A stretch of DNA of 64,000 nucleotides, from contig NC_084597.1 of assembly GCF_033807715.1 (NCBI RefSeq), positions 7,689,369 to 7,753,368 of the forward strand. Reading direction: 5' to 3'. The notes beneath the pieces were generated by a model. It ran no database searches. It saw nothing but the letters and a program-made list of their open reading frames with translations, and was not told the DNA's origin. Below are positions 10,220 through 21,789 of this stretch, one piece after another. The number at the start of each line of letters is the position of its first letter. Position 1 is the stretch's first letter. Position numbers and translations under genes: made by a program. Source of the DNA: Cololabis saira. Its lineage: Eukaryota > Chordata > Actinopteri > Beloniformes > Belonidae.

Positions 10220-10580
10220 TAAAGTCTAATATAAAGGTTTTTTACTGGCTTTTCAAAATAAAAGCTGGTGGCGAAAAGTCCCAATAACAACAGCAGAAAT
10301 AATGATCTTGTTTATTTTTGATAGTTTCTGGAATTGTATTTCAAATTAAGATAATATAAATATATATATAAAAGGGTTACATAAAGTCATTAGAGTGAGA
10401 TAAATGTCAGATAGTCAGACAAGTTTGGTTAGGTTTGTTGGGGATTAAATTCAAACTTTCTCGCTTATTTGAGTGCTAATAACCTCTCCAGTTGAGACTA
10501 TTGTGACAGTTTATATACATGCGTTTGGTTTTTAGATGAAACTTCAACGACTTCGACTACAATTTTCAGGTAGGCTTCTA
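10220..10580. repeat. Segment shared with edf1 intron 1
   Basis: Sequence such as TTTTTTACTGGCTTTTCAAA and GGTTTTTAGATGAAACTTC is nearly identical to 52220-52400 and 51170-51310 in the first edf1 intron, and part of it also occurs at 28210-28350 and 50380-50460. It is either a dispersed repeat or intron sequence picked up by the transposon. Confidence 0.7.
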
Positions 10581-10685
10581 AGAGGCTATTCACCTAAATA
10601 ATCTGCAAAATAAAATACAAATCTTTGGAATTAAATCATCATAATTTCCTGCAGAAAAATCTCATTTCCGTCACTATCTCCATTA

Positions 10686-10950
<265 letters not shown>

Positions 10951-11515
10951 AACAAAGTCTTTAAGTGTTGTCTGACTCATTGTAAAGGGCATCATTTTCT
11001 GCGGCCATGCAAACCTGTATTTATACTAGTGTGGACATTAATGTTTTTCTACAATATTTCCTCCTCATGACAGTAAAATATGCCATTCTAAGCCAATTTA
11101 CTGCAGCAATTCCTTTCCAAATCATTAGAAAATGTGGTTAACAACCAGTTGTGCATGAAAAAAAAAATACTGTGATATACCGTGAAACCGATATAATTTT
11201 GAAAAATACCGTGATATAAATTTTTGGTCATACCGCCCAGCACTAAGACAAACTAAAAACATTAAAAAGCGTTGCCACTTGAAGCTTCTCTCTCTCTCTC
11301 ATGTTTTAACTTGATATCAAACACAAGTCACAGACCCAGCAGCACATCTATCATCTCCTCCAGGTTCTACATCTTTAGTGTTTTTGTCTTCTTAGTTTAG
11401 ATCACACAATCAAATACGTCACAGCAGCTTCATCCAACCTCCTACTTCTGCTCCAGGTGCTGGATTGTAGTGGAAAAGAAACCAGGCCAAGTTGAGATGA
11501 GTAGAGCCGAGTAGG

Positions 11516-12249
11516 CAGGGGCGTCAATTGGGTATGAAGGTACGGCAGCCGCCACACCTCGGCTTCAAGGGGAAAATGTAAATGTTTGTTTTTTAAATAG
11601 ATTTATGGAATTACTCTGTGTCTATTTGTATTGATTATTCTATTACTTAATACATATAGAATAACTACAAATGCAAATCAGAACATGATCGATTTCACTA
11701 GTTATTATACACTGCAAAAACTCAAAATCTTAACAAGAATATTAGTCTTATTTCTAGTTAAAATGTCTAATTTTTAGTCAAAAAAAATCTCCTTACATTT
11801 AAGACAAGACTCAAAAACAACCATTTTCACCTGTTTCAAGTAGATTTTCACTTCAAATAAGTAGAAAAATCTGCCAGTGGAACAAGATTTTTTTGCTTGT
11901 AATAAGAAGATAAATCTTTTCCCACTGGCAGATTTTTCTACTTATTTTAAGTGAAAATTTACTTGAAACAGGTGAAAATGGTCAAATAACAAGTTATTTT
12001 TCTGGTAATGAGATTTTTTGACTAAAAATGAGACATTTTAACTAGAAATAAGACAAATATTCCTGGTAAGATTTTGAGTTTTTGCAGTGAGCGAGACTGG
12101 ATTTGAAAAAGTTCCAGTTTTCTTGACCACACAGATAATCTACATAGACTTCTGTGATGAGTATTTGCTGGACGTGTTGATTGATACTCTAGTTCAGTTC
12201 TGTGATCGTAACCTTGCCATACCTTAGTAAGACTGAATTGACGCCACTG
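11516..12249. mobile_element. hAT element (CAGGGGCGTCAATTGG ends), copy 1
   Basis: TIRs CAGGGGCGTCAATTGG / AATTGACGCCACTG have perfect TSD CGAGTAGG at 11508-11515 and 12250-12257. The 734-bp copy contains a foldback core bounded by CACTGCAAAAACTCAAAATC and GATTTTGAGTTTTTGCAGTG. No ORF. Confidence 0.94.
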
Positions 12250-13149
12250 CGAGTAGGTGCTAGTGGAAAAGTGCCATTACTTACCAAAGTTTGTATTTAT
12301 AGTCCGTAGCGGGAACGTCTGACACACTGACTGACTAAAAACATGTTAACCTTTCTTCCGTGTTCACCTGTAACCTGCATCGTGGTGTCTGAATGTGCAG
12401 CTAACTGATGCAGACTCAAACGTTGTCATGGGAACGTAGACTCCGCCTCCGCCCGTCGGGACGATCAAAGGCGATTCATCTTTGCCGACTGAAACCGCCG
12501 GCATCGTTGGAGCGATTAGTGATCGCTCCAATGACAGGAAGATGCCTCCTTTCTTTTTTCCCTCCTTTATTTTTTCCGACCGTCTATATTTAAATGTTTT
12601 TCCGACATTGTGCCTTTTGTTCTTTGTACATGTTAGTGACATGAACCAAATGTAAATATATTAACTGATTTATTCATCCTTCGTGAAACTGGCCTTTCAC
12701 AGAATGTTCCGGTAACATCTTTGTACAGTTATTGATTTGTAGATGATTTTCCAAAAAATAAATAAATGAATAAAAGAAAACGTAGCCTGATCGTTAACGA
12801 AGCCGTGGATACGAGATATTTATGATGTTCTGTAGGCGTCACTGGATTTTCCTTTTGTGTTTCCTGTGTTTCATGTCGGCTTGTAAACTTTTTATCTCCA
12901 ACAAAGAGTTTTCTGACTAAGTGAACTGGATTTAAAAACCGGGCCTGAACTAATGTGTAAACGATTTGAAATATTCTGTGTGCCTCTTTTATTTGCATCT
13001 ATCAATAAACTGTGCATTTATTTTCTCACAGTAAAACTTATGTGTTTGACTTTTTTGTCCTTCTGATTATCATTTTGGTTGGAGCAGGTTCCAGAAAATG
13101 AAAGTTTAACAATTCAGACTTAAATATTAATGTCAAAATGATAATAAGA

Positions 13150-13960
13150 ACAACAATAATAATAATTAAAGCTGCAAGCAGTGATGGACGGGCCTTCGCG
13201 CGTGCAATTTTCACCAATAAAGGTCAAGTACTCAAAACCGAGCCCGATGAAACCACCCACGACTCTTTATGTCAAACCATTCAAAAGTTATGGCAGAAAA
13301 TAGGATCTATCAAATATCGACCAATCAGAAGAAGGGGCGGGGCTAATTCAGGCCAATGAAGGTCAAGGACTCAAAACTGAGTCCGATGACACCACCCACG
13401 ACTCTCTATGTCAAACCATTCAAAAGTTATGGCAGAAAGTAGGAACTATCAAATATGGACCAATCATGAAGGGGGGGCGCGCTTTTTGGCATGTAGCGTC
13501 GCCACGGCAACGCTTTTGAGTGAGAAAAGTAATGCCCATCGTCGCAGGATCCAGTCGCACATTTTGATGTATAACACACCTGGGTGCACGTTACGGTTCG
13601 GGGGAAGAAGCGGCCGATGCATAAATTGCGCCAAAATTACACGATTAATTCAAAATGGCCGACTTCCTGTTCGGTTTCGGCCATGGCGCCAAGAGACTTT
13701 TCTTTAAGTTGCGACATGATACAGGTGTGTACCGATTTTCGTGCATGTACGTCAAACCGTATCGTGGGGCTTGAGGCACAAAGTTTTCTAGGGGGCGCTG
13801 TTGAGCCATTAGGCCACGCCCATTAATGCAAACCATGAAATATCACATTTTTTACCAGGCCTGGCTTGCGTGCAAAATTTGGTGACTTTCGGTGCACGTT
13901 TAGGGGGAAAAAAAGGCTCTCATTTCGTCGGAAGAAAAAAAATAAAATAAAAACATCTCC
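13150..13960. repeat. Dispersed repeat with internal tandem duplication
   Basis: It starts with AATTAAAGCTGCAAGCAGTG, a motif I associate with a common but poorly classified fish repeat. Two copies of a ~135-bp unit (about 13213-13345 and 13350-13475) both contain CACCCACGACTCT and ATTCAAAAGTTATGGCAGAA. No protein is convincing. Confidence 0.6.
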
Positions 13961-14657
13961 TACAGATACAATAGTTATTTTTAGTTATTTTTTTGTAATT
14001 TTTGTGTGATTATTAGTTTTCCGATATCCAATAATAATAACCATATTTGCACAAATTATTAAATGTTTACGTCCCTCCTAGGGCCCTAGGGCCCTTGAAG
14101 AAATGTGAATGGAGTAAACAAGTTTTTTGTGTTTTCTTAGAGACACACTTTAGTAATGCCACTTCTGACCACATGGGGCAGCTTTATCCACTGTTTTGGT
14201 AAGAATAACTGTTAATACTGTGTTAATGAGCGGAGACGGTCTGGCAGCGTCTAGTTAAACCACTAAAGGTGCATTAACTCTTAAACTCTGTGTTATGCTG
14301 CCCCCATGTGGTCATATGTGTTATTGCTACATACACTGCCTTTAATGAACCAGCAGGCGAGTGATCCCAGTCTGTTTCACTGGATCCTCAAAAATAAATG
14401 TTATAGTTGCAAAAAATGAAGAAACTAAACTTTTGAAGCATGTAAATAAAAAGTTAATGTCAAATATTTGGCTGTATGTTTCCTCTTGAGGCCTCTGATG
14501 GTCGTTTCAGCCCGAGCTCATTCAAGTTTTAAAAGGTCGTCATAGATTTAGATTCCAGCTGTAAAGGTTTTTATTCAGCGTTGATTCCTGACTTATTGGT
14601 GGCCGGTTTTAAACGGTCCATCTTGTCCTTCTGTTGGGTATTTAATCTGGTCTCCGG
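13961..14657. other. Intergenic sequence, no gene
   Basis: Mostly AT-rich unique-looking sequence. The only structure seen is an inverted pair, CCACATGGGGCAGC near 14171 and GCTGCCCCCATGTGG near 14298, which could be the remains of a MITE. Confidence 0.4.
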
Positions 14658-15416
14658 CAGGGGCGTCAACTGGGTATGAAGGTACGGCAGCCGCCACCTC
14701 GGCTTCAAGGGTTAAATGTAAATGTTTGTTTTTTTAAATACATTTATGGAATTACTCTGTGTCTCTTTGTATTGATTATTCTATTACTTAATACATAAAG
14801 AATAACTACAAATGCAAATCAGAACAACATGATCGATTTCACTAGTTATTATACACTGCAAAAACTCAAAATCTTAACAAAAATATTTGTCTTATTTCTA
14901 GTTAAGATGTCTAATTTTTAGTTAAAAAAAATCTCATTACATTTAAGATAAGAGTCAAAAACAACCATTTCCACCTGTTTCAAGTAGATTTTCACTTAAA
15001 ATAAGTAGAAAAATCTGCCAGTGGAACAAGATTTTTTTGCTTGTAATGAGAAGATAAATCTTGTCCCACTGGCAGATTTTTCTACTTATTTCAAGTGAAA
15101 ATTTACTTGAAACAGGTGAAAATGGTCAAATAACAAGTTATTTTTCTGGTAATGACTCTTGTTTTAAGTGTAATAAGATTTTTTGACTAAAAATTAGACA
15201 TTTTAACTAGAAATAAGACAAATATTCCTGGTAAGATTTTGAGTTTTTGCAGTGAGTGAGACTGCATTTGAAAAAGTTCCAATTTTCTTGACCACACAGA
15301 TCAGCTACATAGACTTCTGTGATGAGTATTTGCTGGACGTGTTGATTGATACTCTAGTTAAGTTCTGTGAATCGTAACCTTGCCGTACCTTAGCTTTGAC
15401 TGAATTGACGCCACTG
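14658..15416. mobile_element. hAT element (CAGGGGCGTCAATTGG ends), copy 2
   Basis: Ends CAGGGGCGTCAACTGGG and AATTGACGCCACTG have TSD GTCTCCGG at 14650-14657 and 15417-15424. The 759-bp copy is highly similar to 11516-12249 and has the same foldback core. Confidence 0.94.
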
Positions 15417-15888
15417 GTCTCCGGGTCGAACTATCACCTTGAACCCAGTTTGTTTGCTTGTTTGCTCCTATGGTTGGTTAAATATGATTCCTGGTCATCT
15501 TTTGAGTTCAGTTTTCCTCTCGTTAAACCTCCAGTACCAGAAGATGTGAAGCATGCTTGAACCATGTTTTACTGCAGGAAGCGAGTATCTTTCCCTCATA
15601 GCTTACTTTTATAACTTTAAAGCTATTTAGCTTTCTTTTGTCCATAGGATCAAGCCAGAGAGTTTTTGGGTTGTTTTTTTTAAATGAAATTGTACTTTTG
15701 GGCTTTTCAAATAACCTCTGACTTGTATCCTCCTCCAGCTTCCGCCCTTGGAGTCCTGCATGGTTCAATGTGCAGTTTACTGGACTAGCTAAAACCCAGA
15801 TCCAGGTCAGTCTGAACCTATTTTTGATTTAATAACAGCAAGTTTTAATGTTTTTTAGGATTACTTTATTTACACTGATTATGTAAAA

Positions 15889-16293
15889 CCCGAAAAAACC
15901 TGAAAATAAACCCGAAAAAACCCGAAACACACCCGAAAATAAACCCGAAAAAAACAGAAAATAAACCCGAAAAAACCCGAAACACACCCGAAAATAAACC
16001 CGAAAAAACCCGTAACACACCCGAAAATAAACCCCGAAAAAACCCGTAACACACCCGAAAATAAACCCCGAAAAAACCCGTAACACACCCGAAAATAAAC
16101 CCCGAAAAAACCCGAAAACAAACCCGAAAACAAACCCGAAAAAACCTGAAACACACCCGAAAATAAACCCGAAAATAAACCCGAAAAAAACAGAAAAAAA
16201 TCCTTTAACAACCTGTCGGAGTAGTAGTAGTATGATTAAATGTTGAATAATGATATAATAATACGTTTTTAAGTTTTTATTTACATTTTATTT
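15889..16293. repeat. CCCGAAAA-type tandem array plus flank, bracketed by a 28-bp direct repeat
   Basis: About 310 bp of short units (AACCCGAAAAAACCCGAAA, some with CACACACC or AATAA) are followed by AACCTGTCGGAGTAGTAG-type flank shared with the hAT at 18587-19850. The whole insert lies between two identical 28-bp copies (15861-15888 and 16294-16321) of host sequence containing ATTTACACTGATTATGTAAA. The Phe/Gly-rich reading frames on the minus strand arise from the repeat. Confidence 0.9.
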
Positions 16294-16431
16294 TTACTTT
16301 ATTTACACTGATTATGTAAAATGTTGAATTTGGACTGAATCAAAATTAAACTCTTGGGTGCCAGTATTTATAACCAGGATTATACTCTATTTTCCTGGTT
16401 ATAATCTTTATATTGTACATTATGCCAAACA

Positions 16432-16950
16432 GCAGAATATTTATTTTATTTATCCAGGAAAGTCCCATTGAGATACAATATCTCTTCTGCCAGGGAGTCC
16501 TGGTCAAGATAGCAGCAGAAAAATAAATTCAGTTTCATATAAAAGAAAATACATACAAGGACAAGTAACTTTACAAAAAATAAAAAAATCAAAACAAGAA
16601 ACAAACATAAAACATACAAGGATCAGAAAGCTAAAAAGAATTCATGACAAGAATGACACTTGATTAAAAACAATGACATTGTTCTGTGAAAACTGATTTT
16701 AACACATGTTTGAACATGTTAAGAGAGGGTAAATATTTCAAGTTGAGTGTGTGTTGTAGCTCATTCCAAGCTTGCGGTGCATAAAAGGAAAAGGCCGATT
16801 TACCAACTCTGTTCGAGTGCTTTGGTCCACGAGGAGAATTTTCTCTGATGATCTGGTGTTATAGCTACTAGAGTAATATTTTAATAAATTGGATATGTAC
16901 AGAGGTAGTTTACCCAGTAATAGAATAGAATAATAAATAATAAACCTATA
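16432..16950. mobile_element. Possible LINE 3' fragment
   Basis: TATTTTATTTATCCAGGAAA followed by GTCCCATTGAGATACAATAT resembles the ATTTAACCAGG-type sequence near L2/CR1 3' ends in fish. Later sequence (CTCATTCCAAGCTTGCGGTG) is compatible. The assignment rests on motif memory only. Confidence 0.4.
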
Positions 16951-17103
16951 AAAACTGAGGAAATGTGTGGACGTGCCAATCCTCGGCGTGACATGATGCT
17001 GCAGACAAATAGCTGCATTGTTTCTTATTCCTGCAGCTCTCAGTTAAAAAATAAACTGAAAATGTTTAAGACAACTTTCCTCTGATGTTTATTGGAAGAC
17101 ACC

Positions 17104-17841
17104 CAGTACTCGAGATGAGGGGGGATGGCATCCCCCCTGAAATAAAAACAGTCCAAATCATCCCCCCTGTAAAACTGCCATCCCCCCTTTCCATCCCTTA
17201 TGTCATTTCATCAATGAATGTGGTTTTACTGCTATTTCAACATTTACAGTCATCACCAGAAAAATAACTTATTTGACTATTTTCACCTGTTTCAAGTAAA
17301 TTTTCACTTGAAATAAGTAGGTGAATCTGCCAGTGGGACAAGATTTATCTTCTTATTACAAGCAAAAATATCTTGTTCCACTGGCAGATTTTTCTACTTA
17401 TTTCAAGTGAAAATCTACTTGAAACTGGTGAAAATTGTTGATTTTTCCAGTGATGAGTCTTGTTTTAAGTGTAATGAGATTTTTTTTACTAAAATGAGAC
17501 ATTTTAACTAGAAATAAGACAAATATTCTTGTTAAGATTTTGAGTTTTTGCAGTGATCCATTTTACTTATCCTGTGAAGGACAGAGTCATATTGATAAGT
17601 TCAGAAAACTGTTTTTTATTGTTGTGTTTTGATGTATTTGATGTAAGCCCAGTGGATATTTAAAGCTTAGAGAAGGCTGCATTTAACTGCTGCTATGTCA
17701 TTCCTGCAGTATTTCTGCAGGTGTTTTGGTCACTGCTATTATTTGTAATATATTATATTATTTGTAATCAGCACAAATTATCTGTCCCCATATGATAAAA
17801 TCCACCATCCCCCCTGATTTTTTTTCACAACTCGAGTACTG
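17104..17841. mobile_element. hAT element (CAGTACTCGAG ends), third copy
   Basis: Ends CAGTACTCGAGATG / CAACTCGAGTACTG, with near-perfect TSD AAGACACC (17096-17103) versus AAGACATC (17842-17849). It lies in the opposite orientation to the copies at 2195 and 9020 and retains the foldback core. Confidence 0.9.
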
Positions 17842-17849
17842 AAGACATC

Positions 17850-18240
17850 AGACTGTAATTAACTTAGTTACCAGATTTAAATGGATACAAACAGTCACGG
17901 AACTAATGAACAAATAAAAGCCTGAGATCTCAACAGCAGATGTTTTGGTTTGTGTCTAAAAGCCGAGTCGTGGGCGGACACGGAGCTCTGCACCACTGTG
18001 CACCAGTCCTCACAACAGGTTGGTCGTGCAGTGGAATCTCAATTTGGGTTTGAAGCCTCGGGCCAAAACAGACGCGAGGCGTCTCCCCCGCCCCCATCCT
18101 TCCCGCTGCCCCCCCGCCTCCCCTCCACGTAGCTTTCTGCTTCACATCACTCCTTCAAAACCGCTGGCTGCTCCCCTGTCATAGGTGGAGAATGTTGCTA
18201 TGGTGTTTTGACCAATGGAGCGGCATTTTCAGGAGCAGCC
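17850..18240. other. Intergenic sequence, no gene
   Basis: A GC-rich, C-tract-bearing stretch near 18060-18130 is the only notable feature. No reading frame is convincing. Confidence 0.4.
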
Positions 18241-18243
18241 TCT

Positions 18244-18284
18244 GCCTCTCTCTCTCTCTCTCTCTCTTTCTCACACACACACAT

Positions 18285-18319
<35 letters not shown>

Positions 18320-18334
18320 CACACACACACACAC
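18244..18334. repeat. (CT)n and (CA)n microsatellites
   Basis: A CTCTCT run followed directly by CACACA with ATGC interruptions. The Cys-Val reading frames across it are repeat artefacts. Confidence 0.95.
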
Positions 18335-18586
18335 TTGCACCAAGTGAAGCAACCTGTTGAGCAACAATACAAATAACCCCCCGGTAGCAGCAGCAGGGCC
18401 CGTCCTTTGTTCATCCCGTGAACACCAGTCAGGACTTCACATGCCTTTTTCCTGCAAATATGCACGTCAGCAAACTGTTTTTGACACAAGCTGTTGGAGC
18501 ATATAATCAAAGACCTCCCGCCCCCCCTCCGGTAAAAGATGAAACTGCTGTGAAAAGCATTTCTGAGATCGCTTGATTCACTAGGG

Positions 18587-19850
18587 CAGTGGTTCAGAAC
18601 CTTTTTTCCTTGTTTCCCCTCTACTTGTGTCTAAGACCAGCCGGGCCCCCCGACCCGTACGTACTAGCAGCAAAAGAGTAAAGTTATTTGTTACAAACCT
18701 TTAATTGAAAAAATGAACATTAATTATGTTTTTTTGATACATTTCTCTTTGGTTTACCCTGTACTTTGTTTTTCTCACCTTCCGTTTGTGTCACCAATGT
18801 ATAAAATACACACAAAAAATAATTGCAAGGACATAAAAATATTTCTGATATTTTTATGTCCGAAACCCGAACCCGAAACACACCCGAAAATAAACACGAA
18901 AAAAACAGAAAATAAACACGAAAAAAACCGAAACCCCCCTGTAAATAAACCCGAAAAAACCCGAAAATAAACCCGAAAAAACCCGAAACACACCCGAAAA
19001 TAAACCCGAAAAAACCCGAAACACACCCGAAAATAAACCCGAAAAAACCTGTAACACACCCGAAAATAAACCTGAAAAAACCCGAAAACAAACCCGAAAA
19101 AACCCGAAAATAAACCCGAAAAAACCCGAAAATAAACCCGAAAAAACCCGAAACACACCCGAAAATAAACCCGAAAAAACCCGAAAATAAACCCGAAAAA
19201 ACCCGAAACACACCCGAAAATAAACCCGAAAAAACCCGTAACACACCCGAAAATAAACCTGAAAAAACCCGAAAACAAACCCGAAAAAACCCGAAAACAA
19301 ACCCGAAAAAACACGAAAATAAACCCGAAAAAACCCGAAAATGAACCCGAAAAAACCCCAAAATAAACCCGAAAAAACCCGAAACACACCCGAAAATAAA
19401 CCCGAAAACAAACCCGAAAATAAACCCAAAAAAAACAGAAAATAAACCCGAAAAAACCCAAAAATAAACCCGAAAAAACCCGAAACACACCCGAAAATAA
19501 ACCCGAAAATAAACCCGAAAAAAACAGAAAAAAATCCTTTAACAACCTGTCGGAGTAGTAGTAGTATGATTAAATGTTGAATAATGATATAATAATACGT
19601 TTTTAAGTTTTTATCCTGATAAATAACTAACTAAGTATTTTAAAATGACCAAAATATATTTTCAAGTGGGTTTATACAGACTTGGATTACAGTATTCCAT
19701 TACGTGTGTTATTACGATTTTTTATTTATTTAACATGTGTAAATATAATTTTTACAACTGCATATCCTCAAAGCAGACAAAGTTTCGCGCCCCCCCAGGG
19801 ATCTCTGGCGCCCCCCAGGGGGGGCCCGGACCCCAGGTTGGGAGACACTG
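18587..19850. mobile_element. hAT element (CAGTGGTTC ends) carrying a tandem array
   Basis: Ends CAGTGGTTCAGAACCTTTTT and CAGGTTGGGAGACACTG have perfect TSD CACTAGGG at 18579-18586 and 19851-19858. The 1264-bp element contains the CCCGAAAA-type array (18858-19532) and no transposase. Confidence 0.92.
18858..19532. repeat. CCCGAAAA-type minisatellite, long array
   Basis: About 675 bp of mixed 12-18-bp units (AAACCCGAAAAAACCCG, CGAAACACACCCGAAAATAA). It sits between the arms of the hAT at 18587-19850. Minus-strand frames of the form FSGLFSGVFRVFSG look like FG-repeat protein but simply translate the repeat. Confidence 0.95.
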
Positions 19851-19934
19851 CACTAGGGGATGAAATGAAAATCTACCAGTCGCTTCAAGTATTTTCTGTT
19901 GTTTCAGCCACAGACGTTCATTTGGACGACTGTC

Positions 19935-19976
19935 AAAGTCTCTGAGTTTGCAGATGACACCACCCTCATCCTTTAA
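19935..19976 (+). pseudogene. Tiny LINE reverse-transcriptase relic
   Basis: The plus strand encodes FADDTTLIL followed by a stop, the [FY]-x-D-D active-site motif of non-LTR reverse transcriptases. Only about 14 residues are readable, so the call depends on this motif. Confidence 0.35.
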
Positions 19977-20419
19977 ATATTCATGTACATGTGATGCTAA
20001 TCAATGGCTCTTTAGTTGAACACGTCAAAAAGGTCAAATCATGTTCAGTCTTTTTGAAGGATCCCAACTAGTCCGTCAAGGTCAGTTTCATCAGTTTTAT
20101 TTTTTTCAGTGTTTTTCTTGACCCACAATTCAAAGGCAGTGTCTGATTTTCATTAGTCTATTTTCAGTAAATTATTATTTATTATTACTTTGTCAGTTTT
20201 GGGTTATTTCTGCTATCAGTGTAGGTTTTTCTGTCTTTAATCGAGAAAAAAAAAGTAATTCTTTAAAGTACAAATGTCTTTAATTCTCTAAGAAATTCTT
20301 TTTTAAAAATGCTGTTACCAAAAAATATATAAATAAATCAGCCACTAAAGATGCTAAAATGCCTTGGCAACTACTTTGTAGAAGAAACTCAAAAAATCAT
20401 CATTAACAAACGCTGGAGT

Positions 20420-20475
20420 GAGGTAAAGCACGGGGGAGGTCCCGTCATGCTGTGGGGTTGCAGCGCTGTCTCTGT
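20420..20475 (+). pseudogene. Tc1 transposase relic
   Basis: A short stretch encodes VKHGGGPVMLWGCSA, the conserved [12 protein letters not shown] motif that precedes the second Asp of the Tc1 DDE domain. No other parts are recognisable nearby. Confidence 0.6.
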
Positions 20476-20700
20476 TATGACAGAGTAATGAAATCAGAAG
20501 GTAACTGAGGTGTGTACATATACTGTATTTAAGATTAACTGCTCAAAAATGGGACAAATATACTTACAAATATACAAATATATTTTAGAGACAGTAGCAC
20601 CTTCAAAACCCCAAAACACGATAGAATATAAATAAACATACATCAGTGGCTACAGATTTTACCCATATTTATCCACACGTATCACAACATTGTAAGCATT

Positions 20701-20730
20701 TTAGTTTAGTTTAGTTTAGTTTATTGGTCC
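20701..20730. repeat. (TTTAG)n repeat
   Basis: Short tandem TTTAG/TAGTT units. A similar motif occurs at 22075-22100. Confidence 0.8.
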
Positions 20731-20935
20731 TTTCAATTGCCACAAACCCAAAGTACAGGTGTAATTCGTCAGTGTTATACAAAAAAAAAATATATAATTT
20801 TAGCTTTTATAAACTAGTGCTACGTCATTAATAAATATCATTCCATGCAGTATTTGTATAAGCAATAATACAATAATACAATACACATACCTACACATAT
20901 ACATACATACATAAACACGTGCATACTGTGTATGC

Positions 20936-20971
20936 ATATATGCATATATATATATATATATATATACATAC

Positions 20972-21058
<87 letters not shown>
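20936..21058. repeat. (TA)n microsatellite
   Basis: About 120 bp of TA with a few CA steps, ending at a Tc1 terminus at 21060. Tc1 inserts at TA, so the array was probably the target. Confidence 0.97.
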
Positions 21059-21059
<1 letters not shown>

Positions 21060-21061
<2 letters not shown>

Positions 21062-21781
21062 TGGGTTGCGAAAGTATTCACCCCCCTTGAACTTTGTGAC
21101 CTTTTGCCACATTTCAGGCTTCAAACATAAAGATATAAAACTGTTATTTTTTGTGAAGAATGAACAACAAGTGGGACACAATCATGAAGTGGAACGAAAT
21201 GTATTGGAAATTTCTAACTTTTTTAATAAATAAAAAACTGAAAAATTGGGTTTGCAAAATGATTCACCCCCTTTACTTTCAGTGCAGCAAACTCTGTCCA
21301 GAAGTTCAGTGAGGATCTCTGAATGATCCAGTGTTGACCTAAATGACTAATGATGATAAATGGAATCCACCAGTGTGTAATCACGTCTCCGTATAAATGC
21401 ACCTGCACCGTGATCGTCTCAGGTCCGTTTAAAGCGCAGAGAGCATCATGAAGAACAAGGAACACACCAGGCAGGTCCGAGATTCTGTTGTGGAGAAGTT
21501 TAAAGCTGGATTTGGATACAAAAAGGTTTCCCAAGCTTTAAACATCCCAAGGAGCACTGTGCAAGCGATAATATTGAAATGGAAGGAGTATCAGACCACT
21601 GCAAATCTACCAAGACCTGGCCGTCCCTCTACACTTTCAGCTCATACAAGGAGAAAGTTGATCAGAGATGCAGCCAAGAGGCCCATGATCACTCTGGATG
21701 AACTGCAGAGGTCAGAGGTCAGGGGTCACCTACAGCTGAGGTGGGAGACTCTGTCCATACGACAACAATCAGTCGTTACGA
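21060..21781 (+). mobile_element. Truncated Tc1-like transposon
   Basis: A Tc1-type end (CAGTGGGTTGCGAAAGTATT) follows a TA array, and its subterminal repeat (ATTCACCCCCTTT) recurs at about 21262. It holds the N-terminal third of a transposase (21448-21786) and stops at a junction with the hAT that starts at 21790. The right half is absent. Confidence 0.85.
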
Positions 21782-21786
21782 GTTAA
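21448..21786 (+). pseudogene. Tc1 transposase, N-terminal fragment
   Basis: The fragment starts MKNKEHTRQVRDSVVEKFKA and contains the first paired-like helix-turn-helix (GYKKVSQALNIPRSTVQAII) and a GRPR-like linker (RPGRPSTLS). The reading frame decays after LDELQRS, and the DDE catalytic domain is missing. It resembles the transposase at 53963-54960 more than that at 42531-43553. Confidence 0.85.
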
Positions 21787-21789
21787 GTG

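Noticed and set aside
18720..19545. FG-rich minus-strand frames resembling nucleoporin or silk-like repeat proteins
   Set aside because: The same region is open in three frames because it is the CCCGAAAA minisatellite inside a bounded hAT.
20919..21233. Ile-Tyr repeat ORFs
   Set aside because: Translation of a TA microsatellite next to a Tc1 end.
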